From the NCBI RefSeq assembly GCF_033807715.1, contig NC_084599.1:4674125-4738124 (forward strand): DNA of 64,000 nucleotides. The letters run 5' to 3'. Below are positions 35,901-40,507 of the stretch, in pieces. The stretch is from Cololabis saira (lineage: Eukaryota > Chordata > Actinopteri > Beloniformes > Belonidae). How positions within the stretch are numbered: the first letter of the stretch is position 1; every line of letters starts with the position of its first letter. A program made the position numbers and the translations under genes. Below the pieces are notes generated by a model. It had not been told where the DNA came from and made no database searches. It saw only the letters and a list, made by a program, of their open reading frames with translations.

Positions 35901-35991
35901 ACATCTACTTTGTTCCTTTGTTTTTAACTTTGATCCAGAGTTCCCGGAGCGTACGAAGCCTCCTGCGGTGTCTGCTTACTTCTCAGCCTGA
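11524..35991 (+). CDS. sass6: Spindle assembly abnormal protein 6 (SAS-6), complete, 16 coding exons
   Basis: Structural core of the centriole cartwheel. SAS-6 dimers oligomerise through their head domains into the nine-fold hub that templates centriole duplication (family knowledge). Sixteen exons join in frame to 1776 nt, giving 591 aa (human about 657). Residues 1-159 form the head, with [20 protein letters not shown] and [14 protein letters not shown]. Phe129 aligns with the Phe131 that drives head-to-head contact. Residues about 160-475 are a charged Leu/Gln/Glu-rich coiled coil ending near [11 protein letters not shown]. The tail includes [20 protein letters not shown] and ends AYFSA. 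The ATG lies in a strong Kozak context (ccgccATGg). All introns are GT..AG. They account for over 90 percent of the gene and carry many transposons. An AATAAA lies 63 bp after the stop. Confidence 0.95.
11694..12436 (-). mobile_element. CAGTACT-family miniature element, full length, inverted (A3)
   Basis: Reverse orientation relative to A2: begins CAGTACTGGAGTTGAGGGG and ends TACAACTCGAGTACTG. It lies in sass6 intron 1, about 110 bp after the donor. The flanks GTGGTAGG / GTGATAGT match at 6 of 8 positions. Confidence 0.8.
12465..12765 (+). pseudogene. RTE-type LINE reverse transcriptase fragment
   Basis: Encodes [17 protein letters not shown], then after a frame change [19 protein letters not shown] and MKMLRFSKG. 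This is the C-terminal RT region of RTE-like elements. It is frameshifted and short, so dead. sass6 intron 1. Confidence 0.75.
12950..14495 (+). mobile_element. CAGTACT-family element A4, truncated and split by another element
   Basis: Starts inside the family hairpin (AGTGGAACAAGATTTTTTTG) and ends TCAACTCCAGTACTG. Family sequence breaks at 13150 and resumes at about 14395, with a 1.24-kb element between. sass6 intron 1. Confidence 0.75.
13151..14390. mobile_element. 1.24-kb inverted-repeat element nested in A4
   Basis: Ends GGGTCAAAGACGT and ACGTCTTTGACCC are perfect inverted repeats, flanked by ATAA on both sides. Inside, GGTCACCCCACATGAT or a close variant occurs five times (13622, 13642, 13797, 13988, 14195). 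The minus strand has an 83-codon frame at 14128-13877 with a donor-like CAG/gtcagt inside. No transposase was recognised. The TSD and ends suggest a PIF/Harbinger-type non-autonomous element (inference). Confidence 0.65.
14496..15616. other. sass6 intron 1, remaining part
   Basis: No exon is seen. A stretch near 14610-14700 with repeated CGTCCCGT / GTCCCGTATT looks like the edge of a dispersed repeat, but its ends are not clear. Confidence 0.35.
15617..15677 (+). CDS. sass6: sass6 exon 2
   Basis: Completes Arg21, then [20 protein letters not shown] (to residue 41). Acceptor tttacag, donor gtgagt, phase 0 at the end. Confidence 0.93.
15777..16836. mobile_element. Inverted-repeat element hosting an expanded minisatellite
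   Basis: Left end GGGACTCAAACTTCAGTCC and right end GGACTGGAGTTTGAGTCCC are inverted repeats. The unexpanded left part includes GATGTTTCCTTGCATAATAC and the right half GTGTGTTGAAACAAGGAAAC, as in a familiar fish hAT-like miniature element (recognition from memory). The interior is filled by the minisatellite. sass6 intron 2. Confidence 0.7.
15940..16805 (+). repeat. 20-21-bp minisatellite, about 41 units
   Basis: The unit is AAACGCGTAAACCCTGC followed by AGG, AGGG, AAGG or GGGG. Unit types come in blocks: CACGT types at the left edge, AAGG then GGGG types in the middle, AGGG at the right. Left-edge units (AAACATTTAAAACCTGCAGG) resemble the host element. Each standard unit has the CpG-rich ACGCGT. 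Long open frames across it on the minus strand exist only because the unit lacks stops. Confidence 0.95.
16918..17725. mobile_element. TTAA-flanked miniature element (piggyBac-like), 808 bp
   Basis: Begins TTAAAGGTATTGTGACAT and ends ATGTCACAATCCCTTTAA, so it has inverted ends with TTAA at both outer edges. No transposase. It carries a nested P palindrome at 17345-17476. sass6 intron 2. Confidence 0.7.
17345..17476. mobile_element. P palindrome miniature element, nested copy
   Basis: AAGCCTCATTTATGGTTCCG to CGGAACCATAAATCAGCCTT, with TCGACGCAGAGCCTACGCCG in the left arm. It sits inside the TTAA element, so it is the younger insertion. Confidence 0.78.
17879..17921. repeat. (AT)n microsatellite
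   Basis: About 42 bp of uninterrupted AT in sass6 intron 2. Confidence 0.95.
18302..18381 (+). CDS. sass6: sass6 exon 3
   Basis: Encodes residues 42-67, [25 protein letters not shown], plus two bases of Ser68. Acceptor attttag, donor gtaggg. Confidence 0.94.
18464..18568 (+). CDS. sass6: sass6 exon 4
   Basis: Completes Ser68, then [20 protein letters not shown] to residue 102. Intron 3 is only 82 bp. Acceptor tgagcag, donor gtagga. Confidence 0.94.
18838..19475 (+). pseudogene. L1/Tx1-type LINE C-terminal remnant
   Basis: Encodes [34 protein letters not shown] and, in another frame, [19 protein letters not shown] with [14 protein letters not shown]. This is the C-terminal region of Tx1-like LINE ORF2. 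Frameshifted. sass6 intron 4, sense orientation. Confidence 0.72.
19971..20069 (+). repeat. Four-fold 32-bp tandem copy of the sass6 exon 5 acceptor
   Basis: TTCCAGGTTCCT occurs with its CAG at 19971, 20003, 20035 and 20067, exactly 32 bp apart, separated by CTGATGTGTGTTGTGTG-type spacers. The last CAG gives the open frame into exon 5. Using any of the three upstream ones brings a stop codon into frame. Confidence 0.9.
20070..20238 (+). CDS. sass6: sass6 exon 5
   Basis: Completes Arg103, then [40 protein letters not shown] and on to SSLK (residue 159). It includes Phe129, equivalent to the head-head interface Phe131. Acceptor gttccag (fourth of a tandem set), donor gtcggc. Confidence 0.94.
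20251..21165. mobile_element. Inverted-repeat element in sass6 intron 5, with nested P palindrome
   Basis: Left GGCCCAGTCCCAATCTCCCC and right GGGGAGGATTGGGATTGGCT are imperfect inverted ends. Inner parts CCTAGGGGTAGTGG-like also pair. It begins 12 bp after the exon 5 donor. Confidence 0.65.
20679..20796. mobile_element. P palindrome miniature element, nested copy
   Basis: GACTGATTTATGGTTCTGCG to CGCGGAACCATAAATCAGCT. The two arms around GGGTTACGCGGCGACGCG form a near-perfect hairpin. Confidence 0.8.
21333..21410 (+). CDS. sass6: sass6 exon 6
   Basis: Encodes residues 160-185, [24 protein letters not shown], the start of the coiled coil. Acceptor gttacag, donor gtcagt. Confidence 0.92.
21490..22610. 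repeat. Dispersed repeat split by an inverted-repeat element
   Basis: Bases 21490-21725 (CAAAGTGCTTTACAGAGTAA) and 22371-22610 (GGCAGCTGCATTCTGCACTA) look like two parts of one dispersed retroelement-type repeat, separated by the element at 21726-22370. Family uncertain. Confidence 0.4.
21726..22370. mobile_element. 645-bp inverted-repeat element
   Basis: Left GTGCGTCCGAAATTGCATAC and right TATGGGATTTCGGACAC are inverted, and the pairing continues (CTTCCACCCTAATGA / TCATTAGGGTGGAAG, and TACTATCCATACTCATTCC / GGAATGAGTATGGATAGTA). AT-rich centre near 22080-22150. sass6 intron 6. Confidence 0.75.
23310..23620. mobile_element. G-family miniature element
   Basis: Ends ATTAGGGCCATGCAGG and CCTGCCTGGCCCTAACA are inverted repeats. 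The interior is made of degenerate TTTTTTCTCGACATTTCGAC-type units. The same family occurs at 63576-63898 and in part at 50437-50640. sass6 intron 6. Confidence 0.7.
23674..23793 (+). CDS. sass6: sass6 exon 7
   Basis: Encodes residues 186-225, [20 protein letters not shown] to SEREKAVE. It matches the human segment QELDKLRNEW..SQELTNEKEKA. Acceptor ccggcag, donor gtgaga, 40 codons. Confidence 0.94.
23812..24898. mobile_element. TTACCGTATT-ended element with nested inverted repeat
   Basis: Left TTACCGTATTAGCCCGAATA and right TATTGGGGACAATACGGTAA are inverted. The next inner element runs from about 24180 (ACGGAAGCGTATTGCATTC) to about 24745 (GAATGCAATACGCTTCC), with paired TCTCAGAATTCTGAGA motifs. 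sass6 intron 7, 18 bp after the donor. Confidence 0.7.
25008..25510 (+). mobile_element. H-family hAT-like miniature element, with 8-bp target duplication
   Basis: Begins CAGGGGTCGGCAATCCGCGG and ends GGGTTGCCGACCCCTG. Flanks ATGTAAAC / GTGTAAAC match at 7 of 8 bases, as expected for hAT transposition. The interior consists of TTTTTTCTCGACATTTCGAC-like units. sass6 intron 7. Confidence 0.82.
25721..25912 (+). CDS. sass6: sass6 exon 8
   Basis: Encodes residues 226-289, [19 protein letters not shown], then [19 protein letters not shown]. Human has LTERKYKGDSTIRELKAKL. Acceptor tctctcag, donor gtgggt, 64 codons. Confidence 0.94.
25913..26882. other. sass6 intron 8
   Basis: No exon is seen. An ATCGATTTTT-rich patch near 26480-26550 resembles a decayed dispersed repeat. 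Nothing else was recognised. Confidence 0.4.
26883..27077 (+). CDS. sass6: sass6 exon 9
   Basis: Encodes residues 290-354, [40 protein letters not shown] and [10 protein letters not shown], the coiled coil. Acceptor ttttccag, donor gtagga, 65 codons. Confidence 0.94.
27129..27675 (+). mobile_element. H-family fragment (interior and right part)
   Basis: A run of CTCGACATTTCGACTTTTTT-like units, then GGCTCCAGACATATTTGTTT and CCAATATGGCTCTTTCAACA, as in the right half of family H. The left terminus and final right end are missing. sass6 intron 9. Confidence 0.65.
28065..28154 (+). CDS. sass6: sass6 exon 10
   Basis: Encodes residues 355-384, [30 protein letters not shown]. Acceptor cttcag, donor gtttgt, 30 codons. 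Confidence 0.93.
28155..29378. other. sass6 intron 10
   Basis: AT-rich in the first 800 bp, with no coding exon, clear transposon termini or RNA gene seen. Confidence 0.4.
29379..29558 (+). CDS. sass6: sass6 exon 11
   Basis: Encodes residues 385-444, [20 protein letters not shown], then [19 protein letters not shown]. Human has [26 protein letters not shown]. Acceptor cccgcag, donor gtaggt, 60 codons. Confidence 0.94.
29589..30448. mobile_element. CAGGGGCCTCATTTATAAA-ended element with nested palindrome
   Basis: Ends CAGGGGCCTCATTTATAAA and TTTATAAATGAGGCCCCTG are perfect inverted repeats. It hosts another element at 29929-30181. No matching 8-bp flanks were seen. sass6 intron 11. Confidence 0.75.
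29929..30181. mobile_element. Nested GCCGGTGTCCT-ended palindrome element
   Basis: GCCGGTGTCCTGCCGAGATG on the left pairs with CTGCCGAGGTAGGACACCGGC on the right. Inner CATAGACATC..TATGTGGAAGCGTG also pairs. 253 bp. Confidence 0.7.
30530..31725. mobile_element. K-family inverted-repeat element (copy 1), split by a hAT-like insertion
   Basis: Left GCTTTTCCACTAGCACCTAC and right TAGGAACTAGTGGAAAAGC are inverted ends. It shares GTAGAACCTGGAGGAGATGA and CAATCGGTGGCCTGTAGTGT with copy 2 at 34292-34987. The 488-bp element at 30658-31145 explains most of its extra length. Confidence 0.78.
30658..31145. mobile_element. hAT-like miniature element nested in K copy 1
   Basis: Begins CAGTGGTTCTCAAATGGGG and ends GGTTGAGGAAAACTG. 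Flanks ATCTAGAC / ATCTAAAC match at 7 of 8 bases. Typical hAT-type CAGTGGTTCTC terminus. Confidence 0.82.
32011..32092 (+). CDS. sass6: sass6 exon 12
   Basis: Encodes residues 445-471, [25 protein letters not shown], plus one base of Val472. Acceptor cctgcag, donor gtgaga. Confidence 0.93.
32229..32814 (+). mobile_element. H-family hAT-like element, second full copy
   Basis: Begins CAGGGGTCGGCAACCCACGG and ends GGGTTGCAGACCCCTG. Flanks GTCTAGAC / GTCTAGAT match at 7 of 8 bases. It contains a T-rich run with scattered C (32310-32500) that gives meaningless Phe- or Lys-rich frames. sass6 intron 12. Confidence 0.82.
33138..33247 (+). CDS. sass6: sass6 exon 13
   Basis: Completes Val472, then [20 protein letters not shown] and on to GLR508, the end of the coiled coil. 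Human has KLITWLNKELNENQL. Acceptor attgcag; donor gtacgg, chosen because it keeps phase 0 into the next exon. Confidence 0.91.
33333..33439 (+). CDS. sass6: sass6 exon 14
   Basis: Encodes residues 509-543, [20 protein letters not shown] to TTRR, plus two bases of Ser544. Low-complexity Gly/Pro-rich tail. Intron 13 is 85 bp. Acceptor tgtccag, donor gtgagt. Confidence 0.88.
34292..34987. mobile_element. K-family inverted-repeat element, copy 2
   Basis: Ends GGAGCTTTTCCACTAGAACC and GGTTCTAGTGGAAAAGCTCC are perfect inverted repeats. About 700 bp without the hAT insertion that copy 1 carries. sass6 intron 14, about 74 bp before exon 15. Confidence 0.8.
35062..35153 (+). CDS. sass6: sass6 exon 15
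   Basis: Completes Ser544, then [30 protein letters not shown], plus one base of Glu575. This is the conserved C-terminal motif (human [20 protein letters not shown]). Acceptor tctccag, donor gtgagt. Confidence 0.94.
35374..35744. mobile_element. Mariner-like palindrome (family M), TA-flanked
   Basis: CAGGACTGTCTCAGAAAATT to AATTTTCTGAGACAGTCCTG, with TA on both sides. The whole 371 bp folds into one long hairpin. Other copies: 39712-40078, 42734-43078, and halves at 2604-2814 and 59366-59523. sass6 intron 15. Confidence 0.85.
35939..35991 (+). CDS. sass6: sass6 exon 16 with stop
   Basis: Completes Glu575, then [16 protein letters not shown] and TGA at 35989-35991. Human ends with a similar SSAYFPG motif near its C-terminus. 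Acceptor gatccag. Confidence 0.93.
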
Positions 35992-36053
35992 ACCCCACGC
36001 TGCCGTCTCCAACAGCAGCTCATCCATCCTTGTAAAACCCCATGAATATGTTC

Positions 36054-36059
36054 AATAAA
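36054..36059 (+). other. sass6: sass6 polyadenylation signal
   Basis: AATAAA 63 bp after the stop codon. The 3'UTR would therefore be about 80-90 nt. The cleavage site is not determined. Confidence 0.75.
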
Positions 36060-36360
36060 CTTGCTTTTAAGAGCGGTTGGTGGATATTTTGACGACGTGC
36101 TGCTCTGCTGGTGGTCTTATCGTCACACGTCTGTCCAGTCCGTGACGTCATGAACGTCTCGTCAGAAAATCAGAGTTGAGATCTTTATCTTTGCTTTCAG
36201 TTGAATCTCATATTTAATATAATTCAAGAGCGGACAGTGAGACAAACCAAATCCAGGTTTAGTTTTTTTTTTTTTTTTTGGTCAAGAATGTGGATCATCT
36301 TCCTCTTTTGATCCAGAATAGTTGTGGTTCCTCTGGACTCCGGGCTCCAGTGGACGTTGG

Positions 36361-37336
36361 CAGTACTCGAGTTGTAAATAAAATCAGGGGGGATGGTGGA
36401 TTTGATCATATGGGGACAGATAATTTGTGCTGATTACAAATAATATAATATATTACAAATAATAGCAGTGACCAAAACACCTGCAGAAATACTGCAGGAA
36501 TGACATAGCAGCAGTTAAATGCAGCCTTCTGTAAGCTTTAAATATCCACTGGGCTTACATCAAATACATCAAAACACAACAATTAAAAACACTTTTCTTG
36601 TCCCACTGGCAAATTTTTCTACTTATTTCCAGAGAAAAATTTACTTGAAACGGGTGAAAATTGTCAAATAAGTTATTTTTCTGGTGTTATTTTTCTGGTT
36701 ATGACTCTAACCAGAATGTTAAATGTAAATGTTGAAATAGCAGTAAAACCACATTCATTGATGAAATGACATAAGGGATGGAAAGGAGGGATGGCAGTTT
36801 TACTGGGGGGATGATTTGGACCGTTTTTTGGGACAAGATTTATCTTCTTATTACAAGCAAAAAAATCTTGTTCCACCGGCAGATTTTTCTACTTATTTTA
36901 AGTGAAGATTTACTTGAAACAGGTGAAAATTGTTGTTTTTTCCAGTAATGAGTCTTGTTTTAAGTGTAATGAGATTTTTTTACTAAAATGAGACATTTTA
37001 ACTAGAAATAAGACAAATATTATTGTTAAGATTGTGAGTTTTTGCAGTGATCCATTTTACTTATCCTGTGAAGGACAGAGTCATATTGATAAGTTCAGAA
37101 AAGTGTTTTTTATTGTTGTGTTTTGATGTATTTGATGTAAGCCCAGTGGATATTTAAAGCTTACAGAAGGCTGCATTTAACTGCTGCTATGTCATTCCTG
37201 CAGTATTTCTGCAGCTGTTTTGGTCACTGCTATTATTTGTAATATATTATATTATTTGTAATCAGCACAAATTATCTGTCCCCATATGATAAAATCCACC
37301 ATCCCCCCTGATTTCTTTTTTACAACTCGAGTACTG
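36361..37336. mobile_element. CAGTACT-family element A5: inverted dimer with two identical ends
   Basis: Both outer ends are the 'left' end: CAGTACTCGAGTTGTA at 36361 and its reverse complement at 37336. The outer ~237 bp on each side are near-identical inverted arms that include GCAGCCTTCTGTAAGCTTTA. The centre (about 36600-36830) is rearranged family sequence. It begins about 300 bp after the sass6 poly(A) signal. Confidence 0.8.
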
Positions 37337-38640
37337 GTTATAGGTCTACGTGGTTTTTCTTATTTAGTGGGGAAAGTGCATGCTCCGACGGCCCGTCATC
37401 GCGTAGCCGGCCCTGTGCTCACCCCACTTTGTTCTTTTTGACCGGGATCTCCATCTCCTTTTGGTTCATTACTTTTGGGTTCACCTTTTTCCTTGTTTAT
37501 TTTCTCCCCAGCAATTTAGAAACAACAATACAATACAATTTGTTTTCAACCCTTGAAATCTTTGTGTGGAATCTGATGCATGGCAAGGTTACAGTCACAG
37601 AACTGAACTACAGTATCAATCAACACGTCCAGCAAACACTCATCACAGAAGTCTGCTATGTAGATTAGCTGCGTGGTCAAGAAAATCTGAACTTTTTCAA
37701 ATGCAGCCTCACTCACATCCTGCTAACTATGAACACTACACTTTAACAACGTGTTGATTACGCAACACGCATCCGTTTTCAGCACCATGGACAGCAAGAG
37801 GCAGAGTTAGAGAGCAGGAATCTCTTATCTGACAAACGCAATTTAACTCATTCTGTTCACTTCATTCACTATGTCAGTGCAACAATATCACGTGGACATC
37901 CCAGCAGTTTAACTTAAAACAGTTAGTCCAAATGCAAAAAGGAGAGGGAGGGAGCGAAAGAGAGTAAAAAAAGTCAAATATTTCCCTTAAACAGATTTAT
38001 AAGAGGGTGATTTGATATCTTACCTTAAGATGAACTTCTATAATTAATCCAGCAGTGGCTATCTGTGTCTATTTGTATTGATTATTCTATCATTTAATAC
38101 ACTAAGTAATTCCATAAATGTATTTAAAAAACAAACATTTACATTTTCCCCTGAAGCCGAGGTGTGGCGGCTGCCGTACCTTGCCGTACCCAATTGAGCC
38201 CCTGTGGTCAGGACCACAGAACGCTTAGGAAGCTGCGATAAACTGAGGTGGAGCGTAAACTCTGGCTCTGGCATGACCGCAGCCAAGAAAATGATCAATG
38301 TTATCAATTACTCACTGGCTACAAGCCCTACTGGAGGGGATCTGTCTGGAGTGGTCGTCAGCTCGCATGAATAACTCCAAGCAACAAACGTTGGAGATGT
38401 GGAAAAAAGCTGCAGAGGATGTTAAAACATTTTTACTGTGACCTTTGATATATTCTCTTGCCCGAAATAATGCGGTTTGTAATCCTGTATTTTGCGTCAT
38501 CCTAGTCGATTTTCCTGACTCTGAGTTTGTATTATATGTACAACTGTGTCCAGTCTTAGATGTTCCAACAATGCTAAGACGGAGACTTTTTTGTACCATG
38601 TCAGATGAATCTGACGCAGTTGTTTAATGCGCGGTGCAGC
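37337..38640. other. Intergenic stretch without recognised gene
   Basis: Short open frames only, none family-like. No transposon termini were identified. Confidence 0.4.
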
Positions 38641-38824
38641 CTTTTGATTGACAGCTGGCCCAGCAACGGCGAGCCGTCATCACTTCCTCCTCGGTCACGC
38701 TGGCTTGTTGTTAAGTGACTAAACATCGCCGTCAGTTTAGCAACTGAAATAAAATGTGAAACAGCAATCCCCTGTCCATGGAAATGCTCCCCCTACCTGA
38801 AACTCCTCTTCCCACAACCCACTC

Positions 38825-38971
38825 CAGCTCCCTCCTCTCCTCCCACCAACTCCTCCATGTTCCAGGACCAGACCAGCTCCCTCCTCTCCTCCCACTAACT
38901 CCTCCATGTTCCAGGACCAGACCAGCTCCCTCCTCTCCTCCCACTAACTCCTCCATGTTCCAGGACCAGAC
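38825..38971 (+). repeat. 49-bp tandem repeat, 3 copies
   Basis: The unit starts CAGCTCCCTCCTCTCCTCCC and ends CCATGTTCCAGGACCAGAC. Three copies, nearly identical, directly before a LINE 3' end. Confidence 0.92.
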
Positions 38972-39290
38972 CAGCACCCTTGGGTGACGGGGCCTTTAGT
39001 GTCGCTGCCCCACGTCTCTGGAATGCCCTCCCTGACAACCTGAGGACACCACAAACCACGGACAATTTTAAAAGAGGACGAAAAACCTTTCTTTTTAGCA
39101 AAGCATTTTATCACTAAACAACTGGTGTTGTTTTTTTCCCTAGTTGCTGTTTTTAATTGTTTTATTCTCTTTTTTACCATGTTTTGACTTTTTATCCCTT
39201 TTATCTCTTACATTTATTTTATTATTTCTGTATAATTATCAAACTGTAGCACTTTGAGATTCTCAGTAAAGTGCATTATAAATAAAATGT
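38972..39290 (+). pseudogene. LINE ORF2 C-terminus and 3'UTR remnant
   Basis: Encodes GDGAFSVAAPRLWNALPDNL, then RTPQTTDNFKRGRKTFLFSK and AFYH stop. This is the common C-terminal phrase of L2/Rex1-type LINEs. It is followed by a T-rich 3'UTR ending AAAGTGCATTATAAATAAAA. Only the 3' tip is present. Confidence 0.72.
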
Positions 39291-39390
39291 ACTATTATAT
39301 CATTATGTTTTTTATAATGTCTTTACGAAGAAATACAGGGTTACCTGAGAGGGCGCTACCTTTGGTGCAGGACCGTGTGTTCTCATTTCC

Positions 39391-39615
39391 TTTTTTTTTT
39401 TATTTTTCCCTAGTTGCTGTTTTTAATTGTTTTATTCTCTTTTCTGCCATGTCTTGACTTTTTATCCATTTTATCTCTTATCTTGATTGTATTATTTATG
39501 ATTATTTTATTTATTTATTATTTTATTGATTTTATTATTTCCTTTTAATGATCAAACTGTAGCACTGAGATTTTCAGTAATGTAAAGTGCATTATAAATA
39601 AAATGTATTATTATT
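39391..39615 (+). repeat. Second copy of the same LINE 3'UTR
   Basis: CCCTAGTTGCTGTTTTTAAT to AAAGTGCATTATAAATAAAA, followed by (TTA)n, repeating the tail at 39138-39290. Either a local duplication or a second, very short 5'-truncated insertion. Confidence 0.7.
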
Positions 39616-39711
39616 ATTTTGTCGCCACCTGGTGGCTGGATGGGCTCCATGCACCTCCGCTCTGTTTTCTTAGGCGTCATCAGCACTTTCATGTCATAAC
39701 TAGATATATTA

Positions 39712-40078
39712 CAGGACTGTCTCAGAAAATTTGAATATTGTGATAAAGTCCTTTATTTTCTGTAATGCAAAAATGTCATACATTCTGGATTCATTACAAA
39801 TCAACTGAAATATTGCAAGCCTTTTATTATTTTAATATTGCTGATCATGGCTTACAGCTTAAGAAAACTCAAATATCCTATATCAAAAAATTAGAATATT
39901 CTGGGAATCTTAATCTTAAACTGTAAGTCATAATCAGCAATATTAAAATAATAAAAGGCTTGCAATATTTCAATTGATTTGTAATGAATCCAGAATGTAT
40001 GACATTTTTGTTTTTTTAATTGCATTACAGAAAATAAAGAACTTTATCACAATATTCTAATTTTCTGAGACAGTCCTG
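39712..40078. mobile_element. Mariner-like palindrome (family M), TA-flanked
   Basis: CAGGACTGTCTCAGAAAATT to AATTTTCTGAGACAGTCCTG between TA dinucleotides. Near-perfect 367-bp hairpin. Confidence 0.85.
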
Positions 40079-40208
40079 TAAACCGGTGTTCATTATTTCA
40101 GTCAATAAAAAAGGTTTTAAACTTATCTGAAACAATATAAGTTTTATTATTGACCATGTGATACCGGACCACGATCGCCGGACCACGTGACCGGCAGCGC
40201 CCTGATAC

Positions 40209-40327
40209 TTTTTTTTTTAATTTAACATTTGTAAAAAGTACAATGATTACAAATCTTCACATTATGCAATTTCAAGTTGAATTATAACATATAAAGAGTA
40301 TAAATAAAATAAAAAACAAAACAAAAA
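40209..40327 (-). mobile_element. 119-bp retroposed insert with 16-bp target duplication
   Basis: GGCAGCGCCCTGATAC stands at 40193-40208 and again, identical, at 40328-40343. The insert starts with a T10 run (a poly(A) tail read backwards) and is AT-rich. This is the signature of a 5'-truncated LINE-mediated insertion. It lies about 100-215 bp upstream of the kinase gene TATA box. Confidence 0.85.
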
Positions 40328-40342
40328 GGCAGCGCCCTGATA

Positions 40343-40430
40343 CACGTGATCAGGCAACGGCTGTATGACGTCACAGCCGAGCGAAGGCATATCACGTCAC
40401 AAGTTTGTCACGTGACTTAAGGCTATATAA
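40343..40430 (+). promoter_or_regulatory. Predicted promoter of the HIPK-like gene
   Basis: TATATAA at 40424-40430, CACGTG at 40343-40348 and 40409-40414, and a palindromic cAMP-response element TGACGTCA at 40366-40373. A third CACGTG is at 40184-40189. Transcription would start near 40455, leaving a 5'UTR of about 50 nt before the ATG at 40508. Confidence 0.65.
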
Positions 40431-40507
40431 TGGCTGTCACTCGGCTGAACTGTTGATTGTGAGACTTCAGAACCGTGTGTTTGTTTTCTGGTGAAAATAT
40501 CATAAAA

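Noticed and set aside
40475..40507. Upstream GTG start for the kinase, adding 11 residues
   Set aside because: Non-ATG starts are rare in vertebrates. The ATG at 40508 begins a kinase-like N-terminus about 50 nt after the predicted transcription start.
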